Shown in pieces: positions 11,712 through 21,924 of a DNA stretch of 64,000 bases. The position numbers and the translations under genes were made by a program. Location: contig JAXQJY010000021.1 of NCBI GenBank assembly GCA_037042185.1, positions 372,001 through 436,000 of the forward strand. The letters are read 5' to 3'. Within the stretch, counting starts at the first letter, position 1. Every line of letters starts with the position of its first letter. Under the pieces are notes generated by a model. That model had not been told where the DNA came from. It worked only from the letters and a program-made list of their open reading frames with translations, and made no database searches. Source of the DNA: Sordariomycetes sp. S80-01Y (lineage: Eukaryota > Ascomycota > Sordariomycetes).

Positions 11712-12125
11712 CCTGCGAGGATCCACGATCTTAAAAACGGTGACGGTGGTTCGCGTCAGAAGTCTAGACGCGTTAAAACAAATGCCGGTCCACTATAGCA
11801 CGTGGAATGCGGTAAAACTTATAACGAATGAGTCGCATTGACCGAATCTGCGTCTGCGATAACGCGATTGGCGCCCCCTTCTGTGCATACACACCTGTAG
11901 CTGCATATTTCATCACCTAGTAGGAGTCTCCGACGCCCGCCTGGCGAACCTCTCACTTTATCAGCACCGTTCGACACCGCCATGACACCGCGAAACTCAC
12001 AACATTCAGTCGGGAGGAAAGAGCTGTTGTCCACTTGAACTCAGCAGGTTGCGCCATTGATTTGGGACGCGCCAATCGACGAGGATGTCGCAGATTCTGA
12101 GCAGCTCTGACCGGGTCTCAAAACG
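11712..12125. other. Intergenic region before the Zn2Cys6 regulator
   Basis: About 410 bp, expected to hold the 3' UTR of the membrane protein and the promoter of the regulator. A CACGTG E-box lies at 11799-11804. No gene seen. Confidence 0.4.
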
Positions 12126-14681
12126 ATGTCTGCGAGCGTAAGTGAATCCGACAGCAGCGCTCTCAAATTCGACAAAAGGCTAAAAGACCATCCAGATGTG
12201 CGAGATGTCGCGACATGAAGGTTCGCTGCTCGGGCGACGTCCCCTGCAATCGGTGTCAGAAGAGCGGAGAGACGTGCTACTTCAGGTCCGAGGACGCCCG
12301 CATAACTGTTTCGCAAAGGTAATACACCAAGCCTCGCCGCCCTGAATTGAAAGCTAATCGTGTCTGAGCTATCTGCAAAGCCTCGAGGACCGTGCCCGAG
12401 GTGACCAACTCCCGGGTCTTCGCCCATCCTCACCCAAGCGCCCGCCAGCCATGTCACCACCGCGGTCTGCGGCACGCTCGGCACCCCAGAGCGTGCCACA
12501 TACACGACAGGCGAGTGTTTCCACCACAGCTAGGAAACCATCCCCGTCTAGAAGCAGTCATGTATCTGGTACGATATCCCTAGGTGGATGGTCGTCCTGG
12601 CGGGATGACCATACTGACTCTCACTTAGAGAGGCTGTGTGTCCCGACGTTTGACCAGGAAGAGCATGAGTACAGTCCTAACGATTCAGCGCATAATGTTT
12701 TCATCTCGAACCCATTAGTAGACAATGGCGAGACCTTCGCCATGGACCCCACGGGGAAGTACTGTAAGCTTGAGCCGCCGGCAGGCCCGTGGCAGCAAGC
12801 TGACATTTCCAGGGTATATGGGGCCAACATCATCGTGGGCTTTTTGCCGAAGAGTACTAGCCATTATCGGTGATCGTATGCCGAAACCGAAACATCCGGT
12901 GAGCCCGTGGGATCTCGAAACCGTTCATCTGGAATGGAGTCCGATCGGGCTCAAGGAAGCGCCAGATGTCGAAAACTTGCCGTCCAAAGACTACGCGATT
13001 TTTCTGGCGTACACCGTCAAATATCACCTCGGATCTCTCTACGACATAATAGATCACGAAGTCTTCCATCAGCACCTGCACGAGTTCTATGATAACCCCG
13101 CCGAGGTGGCCAAAGAGCATCGTTACTGGTTCTCCCAGTTCCTGTTCGTCTTGGCCTTTGGTGAGGCGTTCAGCAAGACAGAGTCCAACGAAGAAGTGCC
13201 GGGCTTGAGCTACGCCTCCAGGGCACTGTCACTCATCCCAACCCTCGTACCCATTGACAAGGGTTCGCGGCCCGCCGTCGAGGCACTCTGCCTGGCGGCG
13301 TTGTATCTCCAAGCTGTAGACTTGCGGCTTATGGCTTTCCAGTTGGTAAGTGACACCTAGCTCCTGAAGAAGTACCCAGGCTGATGGGAACAGATCGGGC
13401 AAGCGCTCAGGATATCTGTCATCGAAGGATGGCACAGGCACATGCCCCCTGAAGAGGTTGGCGCGCAGCATTCTCGCCGCTGCAACACAATATTCTGGAC
13501 GGCGTACATCATCGATCGAGAGTTCGGGACGCTTGTTGGAGCGCCGAGCTCGATCAGAGATGAGGATGTCACGACGCGGTTGCCGTCCGCGATAGAAGAC
13601 TCGGCGCGAGCGGCTGCCCTTTCACTACAGATTCGGCTCTCCCGCCTAACAGCTACGATCTTGACAGGTGAGAATGTTTAATCGAAGTCCTTTGGCAGAA
13701 TGCTGAGTATGTGCAGGCGTTTATGGCGTAGATCGCTACTTCAATGGCTCTCTCATCACCGACACGCAGTCTGTTCTTCAGGATCTGGCATCCGTCTCCC
13801 GAGACCTGAGCAACTACCTCGACACCGAGCTTCGCGGCACCGAGGTCAGCACCTCAAAAGTCGCAACAAGGCTAATTATATCGTACCACCACGTAAGTCC
13901 TGTCTCTCCCTGATTGCATCTGTTGCTGACGATGAAGTGTGTTGTTCTGACAACGCGGCCGCTGGTCATGTGCATCCTGCAAAGACGCCTAGCCAAAAAC
14001 GACGAGAACACGTCGATCCCAGAAGGTCCAATCAACTCGCTGTTCCAAGCATGCACGTACTCGGCCTTTAACATTCTGAAGACGCTGAAGACCCTGGGCG
14101 ACAGAAACCTGCTGGGTAAGCTGCGAATGAACCCCTGAAACATCTCGATCTAGGCTAACCGCTGGAACAAAGACTCCTTCCTGCCGTTCCAGCTTGAATC
14201 AGCGTTCTCATCGGCGTTCCTGCTCTACGTAATCGACGCCGTCGCGCCGACCTTTGTCAGCGACAAATCATGGCTCCCCATCACCCACGGCATCTTCGAC
14301 CTGATGATCTCGCGGGGCAGCCCAGCAGCGCAGCTCCGAAAGCGGGAGTTCGCGCGGCTGGAGCAAATCATGCTCGACTTCATGCAGAGCAACTCAGACA
14401 TGTACGATCAATCAGCATACGATCACGCGACGCATCAGAATTCTCGCCAGCCCTCCGAGCCCGGTGAGAAAGCGGATCACTCGGTGGAGGCTGCCGACCA
14501 CGCCGGGCAGGCTCATGGCAACCATCAAAATCTCGGCTTCTCTGAGGACATGGCGGGGAGCGGGATGGGGCACGACGGGGAGCAGTCGTGGGATCTGCTG
14601 GGCAACTTTGGCGAGTTCACCATGTCGCCCACCGAGTTATTGAATCTGGCGGAAGACTTGCAGGTAGAGGATTTCATGTAA
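12126..14681 (+). CDS. Zn2Cys6 fungal transcription factor
   Basis: Eight exons (12126-12137, 12179-12318, 12369-12763, 12813-13345, 13394-13667, 13717-13892, 13938-14115, 14173-14681) sum to an exact frame of 738 aa. Exon 2 carries a binuclear zinc cluster, spacing CX2CX6CX5CX2CX6C (CARCRDMKVRC through GETCYF), with an arginine/lysine-rich flank. After a serine/proline linker comes the fungal_trans middle homology region: YMGPTSSWAFCRRV across intron 3, then ALRISVIEGWHRHMP, and WTAYIIDREFGTLVGAPSSI. The C-terminus is acidic and glutamine/serine-rich, probably activating. The tiny first exon (four codons, 41-bp intron) is the weakest element; no in-frame ATG precedes the zinc cluster otherwise. 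It probably regulates nearby accessory genes, but the target is unknown. Confidence 0.85.
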
Positions 14682-15418
14682 GAACAAACCCACCAACAAG
14701 AACTGGGTCTAGGTCCGTCCCGAGCCAAGAGAAAACTCTGAATGCCGTGTCCTGTCACTTCCGAACTCGTGGGCTTCCCAATCCTGGCCCGCCACGACAT
14801 CGTGATTGAAATTACCCATGTCCTTGTCATCCGAATCGCGGGGGAGCCAGCTCGAACTTTCTGGTGCGATTGGTAATAGCTTCCTCACCGAGACGCGCTC
14901 TGTGTATTTCCATGCCCGATTTGGGACTCACGGCGCGGTCTTGTGACCACCTCAGAAACGCCGGACCATCCAGTCCGTTATCAGGGCCGAAGGGTCGGCA
15001 AGTGGGGCCGACACCGAGTCCGGGCTGTGTAAGTCGGGTGACCCGACCGACGCTTGGGCCGTCCGACTTCGCTTGTAGATCAGCGATCAGCAAACTCTCT
15101 CTTTATCGTCATCCTGACGTTTCATTGGTAAACCCCGTCCAAGGTCTGAGATAAGGCCCCCCCGGCCGGGGTATGTCTGATGTCTGAGTTGCCGCTGAGG
15201 AAGGCTTGTCTCGAGGGATGCACGGCTGGCCTTATCGCGGCTTCAACTCCTCCCTGTTTGAGTTGCGCGGCGTGGCTGATCGCCCGCCCCTCCGATATAG
15301 GCTTCTCGGGGCGAAGTCAAGGGAGATATCAAAGACGGGTCGCGATATGGTTCGACGGATGGGGTAGCAGAGTGAGACGTGATCTATACCTTATCAAGAT
15401 GATCTACCACAGCTCCTA
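14682..15418. other. 3' intergenic region between convergent genes
   Basis: About 740 bp lying between the 3' ends of the regulator (plus) and the racemase-family gene (minus). GC-rich, with a CCCCCCCGGCCGGGG run near 15157. No gene or repeat structure recognised. Confidence 0.4.
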
Positions 15419-16468
15419 TCATCGCAGCAAGAACCCCGGATGAAGCTCTTCTGTTGGGTCGATAAAGAATTCCATGCGTCCAACCAGATTGGCCCTGCCC
15501 CTGACTCTCGCCACACTCTCTGTCCACCCGTGCCCGACGCCGTGGCTCTCCTGTGAAACGACCTCTGCCTCGAATGTACTTCCGACGATGGACTCGTGGA
15601 TGAGCTTCCCCTCTCCCACATCAAGCTCCCGCTCGTGCAGGAGGGCCACGCGCGCCGCCGTGCCCGAGCCGCAGGGCGAGCGGTCCAGCTGCCCGTCGGC
15701 AAAGATTGTGACGTTTCTCTGGTGCAGGTACTGGGACTTTGCGTTCTTCTCCGGATCCTCGTAGTAGAATATGACGCCGTAGAGACCGTACAGGTCTTCA
15801 ATGTAGTGCCTGCGACCCACCGCCGCCTTGATCTCGCGGGCTAATCGGATGAAGTCCTCGTACTCCCTGGGCTTCACCTTCATCCCCAGCTGCCTCACGT
15901 CGACGGAGGCGTAGACCGCGCCGGCAAATGACAGTTCGATGTAGATGTCTCTGTCCAGGGACTCGAGATACAGGGGCTCGATGCCTCCCAGCCGGTGCCC
16001 GGGCACGTTAATGAAGTCGCAGTGCACCGGCTTGCCCCCCTCGAGCGTCATGCTGGCCTTGACCCTGCCCGACGGGACATCAATGACAACGTCGACCTTC
16101 CCATCCGGGGCCCTCGGCTTGACCAGCCCGTTCCGCAAAGCCCAGTACCCGAGCGCAATGGTCCCGTGGCCGCAAGCCGTGGAGAAGCCATCCTTGTGCC
16201 AGAAGAGCACCCCGAAATGCGCACCCGCGTCGTCCGGCGGCGTGATGAAGCCGCCGTACATGTCCGCGTGCCCGCGCGGCTCATGGCACAGAGACCGCCG
16301 CAGCAGGTCGAGCGGGTGATCTGGGGTGCTGATGATGTGGAGCCGGCGTTGGGCTACGGTTGCGACGTCCGGGAGTGAGAGGTTGTCCGGGAGGCCGGGG
16401 ACGATGCGAAAGGGCTCGCCGGCGGTGTGCCAGTCCTCTGTCTTTATCCAGAACTCGCCGTGAACCAT
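15419..16468 (-). CDS. Proline racemase-family enzyme, probably hydroxyproline epimerase/racemase
   Basis: Single exon, 349 aa, the usual length for the family. Members deprotonate and reprotonate the alpha carbon of proline or hydroxyproline without a cofactor, or dehydrate 3-hydroxyproline. The two catalytic positions are visible: C99 in STACGHGTIALG and C266 in DRSPCGSGTAARVA. The Cys/Cys pair is what proline racemase and 4-hydroxyproline 2-epimerase carry; trans-3-hydroxyproline dehydratases have Thr at the second site. Epimerase/racemase is therefore favoured over dehydratase, though this is inference from one residue. There is no signal peptide, so it is cytosolic. It is transcribed divergently from an amino-acid permease across about 600 bp, and proline dehydrogenase follows, which supports an imino-acid catabolic role. 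Confidence 0.85.
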   Translation of the reverse strand: MVHGEFWIKTEDWHTAGEPFRIVPGLPDNLSLPDVATVAQRRLHIISTPDHPLDLLRRSLCHEPRGHADMYGGFITPPDDAGAHFGVLFWHKDGFSTACGHGTIALGYWALRNGLVKPRAPDGKVDVVIDVPSGRVKASMTLEGGKPVHCDFINVPGHRLGGIEPLYLESLDRDIYIELSFAGAVYASVDVRQLGMKVKPREYEDFIRLAREIKAAVGRRHYIEDLYGLYGVIFYYEDPEKNAKSQYLHQRNVTIFADGQLDRSPCGSGTAARVALLHERELDVGEGKLIHESIVGSTFEAEVVSQESHGVGHGWTESVARVRGRANLVGRMEFFIDPTEELHPGFLLR

Positions 16469-17073
16469 GATTGCTTGGGTTTCTTTGAAGGGTTGACCTC
16501 TCCGGGGCTAAGCTAGCAGAGTGTTAGATTTACGGTGAAAATATTCAAAGCTAATTTTCTAGGTTTGTGGCCGAGGTGTGAGGGGTCACCTCGGGGACAC
16601 CTGCTCCGCACACGCCCCTTTTCTGGATGTATCGGACCCTCGCGCAGTAAATCGGAGTTTCGAGAGAAGCGTATTTTCAGGAATATATCTGCCTTATGCG
16701 AGTTACCAAAGGTCGAGTGCTCGCCTAACACCGGTCCGGCCATCGGCATGAAGGACTAGGTGGCTGAGAAAAGGGGACCGGCGTTGACAGCGGGAGACTA
16801 CACTACACGATGAATGATCACAGGTGGGTGGTATCCCCTCTCCTTTCGTAGTTCCACGGTCGAGAGGAGGGTTGGGTGTGTCCAGGATGGCATCCTGGAT
16901 GGGCGTCCATCGCGCCTTTTCACATTCACTTTGGCTTTGGGCAAGCTCGCCGCTGCTCAAGCTTTGTTCTGAACCATTTTACAGCCCATGTCCATCCCCC
17001 ATACTTCCCACGCGGAGGCCTCCAGGATGGTCTTCAATCTGGGAAACCCCCTTCGCCAACGCAACAATCTGAC
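16469..17073. promoter_or_regulatory. Divergent promoter of racemase-family gene and permease
   Basis: A 605-bp shared upstream region. It holds a near-perfect 17-bp palindrome at 16882-16898, and the left half CCAGGATGG recurs at 17022-17030, close to the permease start. I find no HGATAR GATA site here. No binding protein can be named. Confidence 0.5.
16882..16898. repeat. 17-bp palindrome CCAGGATGGCATCCTGG
   Basis: Inverted halves CCAGGATG and CATCCTGG about a central G. It lies 176 bp upstream of the permease ATG. A second copy of CCAGGATGG lies at 17022-17030. It could be an operator-like site for a dimeric regulator. This is seen directly; the function is inference. Confidence 0.6.
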
Positions 17074-18723
17074 ATGGACGCATCAAACGGAGACGACGTC
17101 GACGACGACGCAGAAAAACAGAATCAGTCCAATGCCCAGAATGGCGAAGGCCACGACTCCAGAGAGGGGCTGAAGCAGAAGCTCAACGCCCGCCACCTCA
17201 CCTTCATCTCGCTCGGGTCCGTCATTGGAACGGGCATCTTTCTCGGCATCGGCGAGGCCCTGGCCAAGGCCGGTCCCGTCGGCCTCATCCTCGCCTTCGC
17301 AGTCATGTGCTCCGTCGTCTTCTGCGTGATGTGCTGCGTTGGCGAGATGGTCACCTATCTCCCCCTCGTCGGCGCCCACCTACGTCTGGCGGGACGGTTC
17401 GTCGATCCCTCCATGTCGGCGGCCATGTCGTGGAACTACTGGTACTGCTGGGGCCTGATCTCGGCCGCCGAAGCCTCTGCCTTTGCAACCTTGGTCACGT
17501 ACTGGACGGATGCGTACTCGCCTGCCGTCTGGGTCAGCATCTGCCTGGGTGTCACCCTCGCCGTCAACCTTTGCGGCCCGAGAGTGTACGCCGAAGTTGA
17601 GTTCTACATGTCGACGATTAAGGTGTTGACCATCGTTGGGCTCATCATCCTGTCGATCGTCATCGATGCTGGCGGCAGCCCCAGTGGGGAGCGCATCGGA
17701 TTCAAGTACTGGAAGAGACCGGGGCCATTCATTCAATACCTGGGCATCCAGGGGGGGCTTGGCCAGTTCCTGGGCTTCTTCTCCGGCCTGACGGTCGCCG
17801 CATTCTCTTCAATCGGTACCGAGATGCTGGCACTCGTCGCTGCCGAGACACGCAACCCGCGCAAGGTCGTCCCACGAGCACTCAAGTCAACGTGGATCCG
17901 CGTCGTGCTCTTCTACTTCCTGGGCGCCTTCTGCGTCAGCTTGATCGTCCCTTCGAATGACGATCGCCTGGGGTCGTCGTCGACGGCATCGGCAAGCCCT
18001 TATGTCATTGCCATTCAGAACGCAGGCATCAAGGTTCTCCCCCACATCATCAACGCTTGCATCCTGACGTCGGCGCTGTCCGCTGGTGTCTCAGACTTGT
18101 TCACCGCAACGCGGACCCTGCATGCTATGGCAGGCAGTGGACTCGCGCCAGGGATCTTCAGGACGACGAATAGCTGGGGCTGCCCCTGGGTGGCTGTTTT
18201 GGCAACGTGGGTGCTTGGCCTGCTGGCTTACATGGCGGTCGGGTCCAGCTCAGCCAGCGTATTCACATTCCTGGTCAACCTCACGGCACTGAGCGGCGTC
18301 ATCACCTGGCTGTGCATCGCGGTGACGTACTTGCGGTTCAGGGCGGGCATGAAGGCGCAAGCCATCGCGCACGCCTCGCTGCCGTGGAAGAGCCGCTTCA
18401 GCACCGCGGGTGCGTGGTGGATCATCCTGGTCATTTCGTGCGTTCTGGTGTTCAGTGGCTGGCCGGTGTTTAGAAGCGGACACTGGAACACGGCTCAGTT
18501 CTTTGGCAACTACCTCCCGGTGCTCATCTTCGGGCTGGTGTACGGGGGCTTCAGGGTTGGCACGAAGAGCAGGTTCGTGCGAGCCAAGGAGATGGACTTT
18601 GATTCTGATCTGGAGCAGATCGAGAGAGAGGCGGCGCGGTGGGATGAGGAGGAGGAGGAGGCGATGGCGGCGCAGAGAGGCCGGAGCAAGGTCCGGGCAT
18701 TCTGCAAACGGGTGGTAGCGTAA
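17074..18723 (+). CDS. Amino-acid permease (YAT family), candidate proline/hydroxyproline importer
   Basis: Single exon, 549 aa, about 12 transmembrane segments at the plasma membrane. The N-terminal cytosolic tail is acidic and polar (DASNGDDVDDDAEKQ), as in fungal amino-acid permeases. The family signature follows: LKQKLNARHLTFISLGSVIG then GTGIFLGIGEALAKAGP in helix 1, with later blocks FSGLTVAAFSSIGTEMLALV and AAETRNPRKVVPRALK. The C-terminal tail is charged (EREAARWDEEEEEAMAAQR). The ATG at 17074 was chosen over an in-frame ATG at 16876, because the extra 66 residues look like promoter sequence. Substrate cannot be read directly. Its divergent pairing with a proline-racemase-family gene and its position before proline dehydrogenase suggest proline or hydroxyproline uptake, as in the Aspergillus prn cluster, where PrnB sits beside PrnD. 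Confidence 0.88.
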   Translation: MDASNGDDVDDDAEKQNQSNAQNGEGHDSREGLKQKLNARHLTFISLGSVIGTGIFLGIGEALAKAGPVGLILAFAVMCSVVFCVMCCVGEMVTYLPLVGAHLRLAGRFVDPSMSAAMSWNYWYCWGLISAAEASAFATLVTYWTDAYSPAVWVSICLGVTLAVNLCGPRVYAEVEFYMSTIKVLTIVGLIILSIVIDAGGSPSGERIGFKYWKRPGPFIQYLGIQGGLGQFLGFFSGLTVAAFSSIGTEMLALVAAETRNPRKVVPRALKSTWIRVVLFYFLGAFCVSLIVPSNDDRLGSSSTASASPYVIAIQNAGIKVLPHIINACILTSALSAGVSDLFTATRTLHAMAGSGLAPGIFRTTNSWGCPWVAVLATWVLGLLAYMAVGSSSASVFTFLVNLTALSGVITWLCIAVTYLRFRAGMKAQAIAHASLPWKSRFSTAGAWWIILVISCVLVFSGWPVFRSGHWNTAQFFGNYLPVLIFGLVYGGFRVGTKSRFVRAKEMDFDSDLEQIEREAARWDEEEEEAMAAQRGRSKVRAFCKRVVA

Positions 18724-19631
18724 GGGTCGAATTACGCAGCCCAAGAAGGCCCTGACGTTAGAAATAACATCATGAATCACATCATAAGGGACGTGGGTGT
18801 GACGGGCAGTTTCCATAAAAGTGAGATCGATCAGTGAAGATCTTGAGCGCCGTGCAACAGTCCGACAAGACGGCAACAACAGACAGCTGGGGAATGCTGG
18901 GCAGCAGCCGTTTATCTGGGTCCTCGCGCTCATGCGTCTCCATTTTAACGTCATGTCCCCGAGCGCAGGGGTCCTGGCAGCCATGCGGAATGCTGCACGC
19001 CGGACCCTACCTCCGGGCAGAGCCTCATTCTTGTGGTGGGATTACGTTGCTGTCCAGGTCGCCAGCGCCGATCCGATGGCCACGACCCCTAATTCTTGCC
19101 AGGAACGAGCCGACGCCAGTGAAGTAATGGTTACGTCTTGACTGGGGGGGGACGGGGGTGTGTCTCTGGTGCCACAGAGGCTTTCAGAGGAGAGGGGAGA
19201 GGTGTCAGCAGGTGACTGTGCGACAGGGCGAGGAGGGCCAGGCCTGATCTGGCTCGATCTCGACGGATCCATGACACTCGCTTTCAGTCGGCGCCGACGA
19301 TCGGTCATGCTTATCTGGAACAATCACGATGGTCAGGCGCCAAATGCCATCGGGTGCCCCCACCGACGCCAGGTCCGACCATCGGACGCCCGTTTTTCTG
19401 GCGTGGCTCCTCGCCTCTAGCGTGGATCCCTATCAGTCGGCTTGGCCTCCCGACGCGGTCCGGCCGGAGCCTCTGGGGCACTTACAAAGAGGTGATGAAA
19501 GGGAGCCGCCCTCGCTCTGGAATTTTGATAGCAGTCCCAAACTACTTAATACTTTAACTCCTAATTCCTCATCTGAGCTGCTTGCACTCTTCAAACTCAA
19601 GCACTCGTGCAAGAAACACCACATTCGAAAC
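18724..19631. promoter_or_regulatory. Upstream region of proline dehydrogenase
   Basis: About 900 bp with no gene. It has three HGATAR-type GATA sites on the minus strand: 18912-18917, 19311-19316 (both AGATAA) and 19430-19435 (TGATAG). AreA/NIT2 nitrogen control of proline catabolism is known in Aspergillus, so such sites would fit. The motif is short and common, so this is only suggestive. Confidence 0.4.
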
Positions 19632-21055
19632 ATGCACAGAACGTCTACACGGCGTGCCCTCGCAGTGGCCTCGAGCCTAGCACCATCCTCTACACAGAAA
19701 GCCGTCACCCCCTTCGCCGATGTCTTCACTCAGCAACGGCGGCGGCCCATGGCCGAGCTCACCAACCCCGTCATGATGCGGTCCATGATGGTTAACTACA
19801 TGATGGCCTCGCCCTTTCTGAGCTGGCTGTCCATGGGCGTCCTGCGCCAGGCCCTGCACCCTCGCCTCGCCATCTTCGACACCGAGAAGAACCCTCTTCT
19901 GCGATTCGGACTCAAGGCCATGGCCTACGACCAGTTCTGCGCTGGCTCGACCAAGGCTGCCGTTGCCCGCAAGATCGAATCCCTGCGCGGCGTCGGTTAT
20001 CAGGGAGTGGCCCTCTGCTACGGTCGCGAAACCGTCCTCAAGGGCGACTCCAACTCCAAGCAATCCTCCATGGAGCAGGAGGCCCAGAACCTCGAAGCCG
20101 CTCACCAGTGGAAGGAGGGTCTTCTGAACACCCTGGATTGCCTTAGCGAGGGCGACTTCTTGGCTATTAAGTGAGTGACTCTCTTATCAGCATCCCTGCA
20201 GCTTCACCTGCTAACAATCCTAGGTTCACCGGAGCTGGTCCCATTGCGACTGATGCGCTCAAGAACAAGCAGCCTATGCCTGAGGCCATCGACGAGGCTG
20301 TCACTGCCGTCTGCGAGCGCGCATCCCAGAAGGGTGTCCGCGCCTGGTTCGACGCCGAGCAGGCTATGCTGCAGGACACCATCGACAACTGGACCATTGA
20401 TCTCATGCGCAAGTACAACAAGAACGGCAACGTTGTCGTCTCCAACACCATTCAGGCCTACCTCAAGTCCGCCCCCGCCAACGTCGCCCGCCACGTCAAG
20501 CTCGCCTCTGAGGAGGGCTGGGCGCTTGGAATCAAGCTCGTCCGCGGCGCTTACATCGGATCCGACCCTCGTCACCTCATCCACGACACCGCCCAGGACA
20601 CTCACAACTGCTTCGACAAGATCGCCAGCGACCTCATCAACATGAAGGTCCCTGAGGGATCCGGCCTTTCCGAGCACCCCAAGACCCTTCTCTTCCTCGC
20701 CACCCACAACGCCCACTCGGTCCGCAACGCTCTCACCACCTACCGTGAGCGTGTCGCCGACGGAAAGCAGAGCGTCCAGCTCGAGTTTGGCCAGCTGCAG
20801 GGCATGGCCGACGACGTTTCCAGCGGGCTTCTCGAAGAGTGCCGCGTCGCCCAGGAGGCTGCCCCCGGATCCGCCAACGCCATCGCTCCCCGCGTCTACA
20901 AGTACCTCACCTGGGGCACCCTCACCGAGTGCCTGGGCTACCTCTACCGTCGCGCCCTCGAGAACAAGGGCGTCTCGGAGCGCGCCTCTCACCTCGCCCG
21001 CATCTTGGGCATTGAGCTGCTGCAGCGATTCAAGGATGTCCTCGGCAGCCGCTAA
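19632..21055 (+). CDS. PUT1: Proline dehydrogenase, mitochondrial
   Basis: Two exons (19632-20170 and 20224-21055; 53-bp intron with GCTAAC) encode 456 aa. It oxidises L-proline to delta-1-pyrroline-5-carboxylate with FAD and feeds electrons to the respiratory chain. The N-terminus is basic, hydroxylated and free of acidic residues (MHRTSTRRALAVASS), a typical mitochondrial presequence. The FAD-binding TIM barrel shows conserved pieces: FTGAGPIATDAL just after the intron, WFDAEQAMLQDTID, GIKLVRGAYIGSDPR, FLATHNAHSV, EFGQLQGMAD and YLYRRALENKG near the C-terminus. These include the RR pair that contacts the proline carboxylate. An in-frame extension to 19329 is open but carries no conserved sequence. 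Codon use is strongly C-ending, which suggests high expression. Orthologues are called PUT1 in yeast and prnD in Aspergillus. Confidence 0.95.
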
Positions 21056-21924
21056 AGGCCTTTGGATCTTGCTCAGATCCGGGCACGGAAATGGCGTTAC
21101 GAATTTTCTTTGACTCATTGATACCACGAATTTACGACTGCATAGCGAATCAGCGAGATAACGGAGTTACTGGTCTGGGTGGACTAGCGAACAGCGAAGC
21201 GCGGAAATGGAGTTCAAGCGCAACAGCATAGATATTGCGGCAAAGCCGACAAAGACACAAAAATAATACAAAAATTCATAAACAACACCTTGCTATCCCC
21301 TATCAGTGACCATGACATCAACTCGGTACCAGCACAATCAGATCAGCGCTCCTAATGTCGCTCTGTGACAAGGTCAGTTGCCTTTTCGAATTTCTCACCA
21401 TTGCCTGTCCACGTTCTGGAGGGAGATCAAGCACACCATTCCGAACAAGACTGACCCATGAAATTGTGTCAATTGCAGGGCAAACCCTCCTCGCGTACTT
21501 AGAAGGTTCAGTCGATCGTCGCTCAACAACGCACCGCGTGGAGACGCCCTCCCACGCCTTCTTGGCTCATACTCATACTCCACTCACGGGTCGGGACCTG
21601 CAGCAACACCCCGTGAAGCACGAGACCTCCATTCGTCAGCATTACCGAACTGACCGGAATATGGATCGTAGACCGAGTCGATGCGGGCTTTAAGTGGATA
21701 TCGCGTCCGGACGGCGATATCGGGTTCCCGAACACCACTCCGGACCCCGCATCCACACGCCCTGCTTGTCACTCGGCCGACATCACCTTTGCTCTTTAAT
21801 GCAGGCTCAGCGATAATCTCACAAGAGAGAATTCTAGAGCGCTTCGCTTTCACATTGGACTCGAACAACTTGACGCCGTCCTGCTTGCCACTCAAGAGCT
21901 CGCTTCCGCAAGTAGCAACTGACC
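21056..21924. promoter_or_regulatory. Upstream region of the OCD/mu-crystallin-family gene
   Basis: About 870 bp without a supported gene. The first part is the 3' UTR of proline dehydrogenase. GATA-type sites lie at 21156-21161 (AGATAA) and 21811-21816 (CGATAA), the latter 109 bp before the ATG. Short frames here have no domain. Confidence 0.4.

Noticed and set aside
12770-12873. Apparent frameshift in the Zn2Cys6 regulator
   Set aside because: A 49-bp intron at 12764-12812 with GTAAGC and GCTGAC explains the frame change and gives the expected motif across the junction (KYWYMGPTSSW).
19329-19631. Long N-terminal extension of proline dehydrogenase
   Set aside because: Open by chance; the mitochondrial presequence begins naturally at ATG 19632 and the extension has no conserved sequence.
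20204-21127. 307-codon open frame antisense to proline dehydrogenase
   Set aside because: It mirrors the codon bias of the real gene (C-ending codons leave the opposite frame open) and has no recognisable domain.
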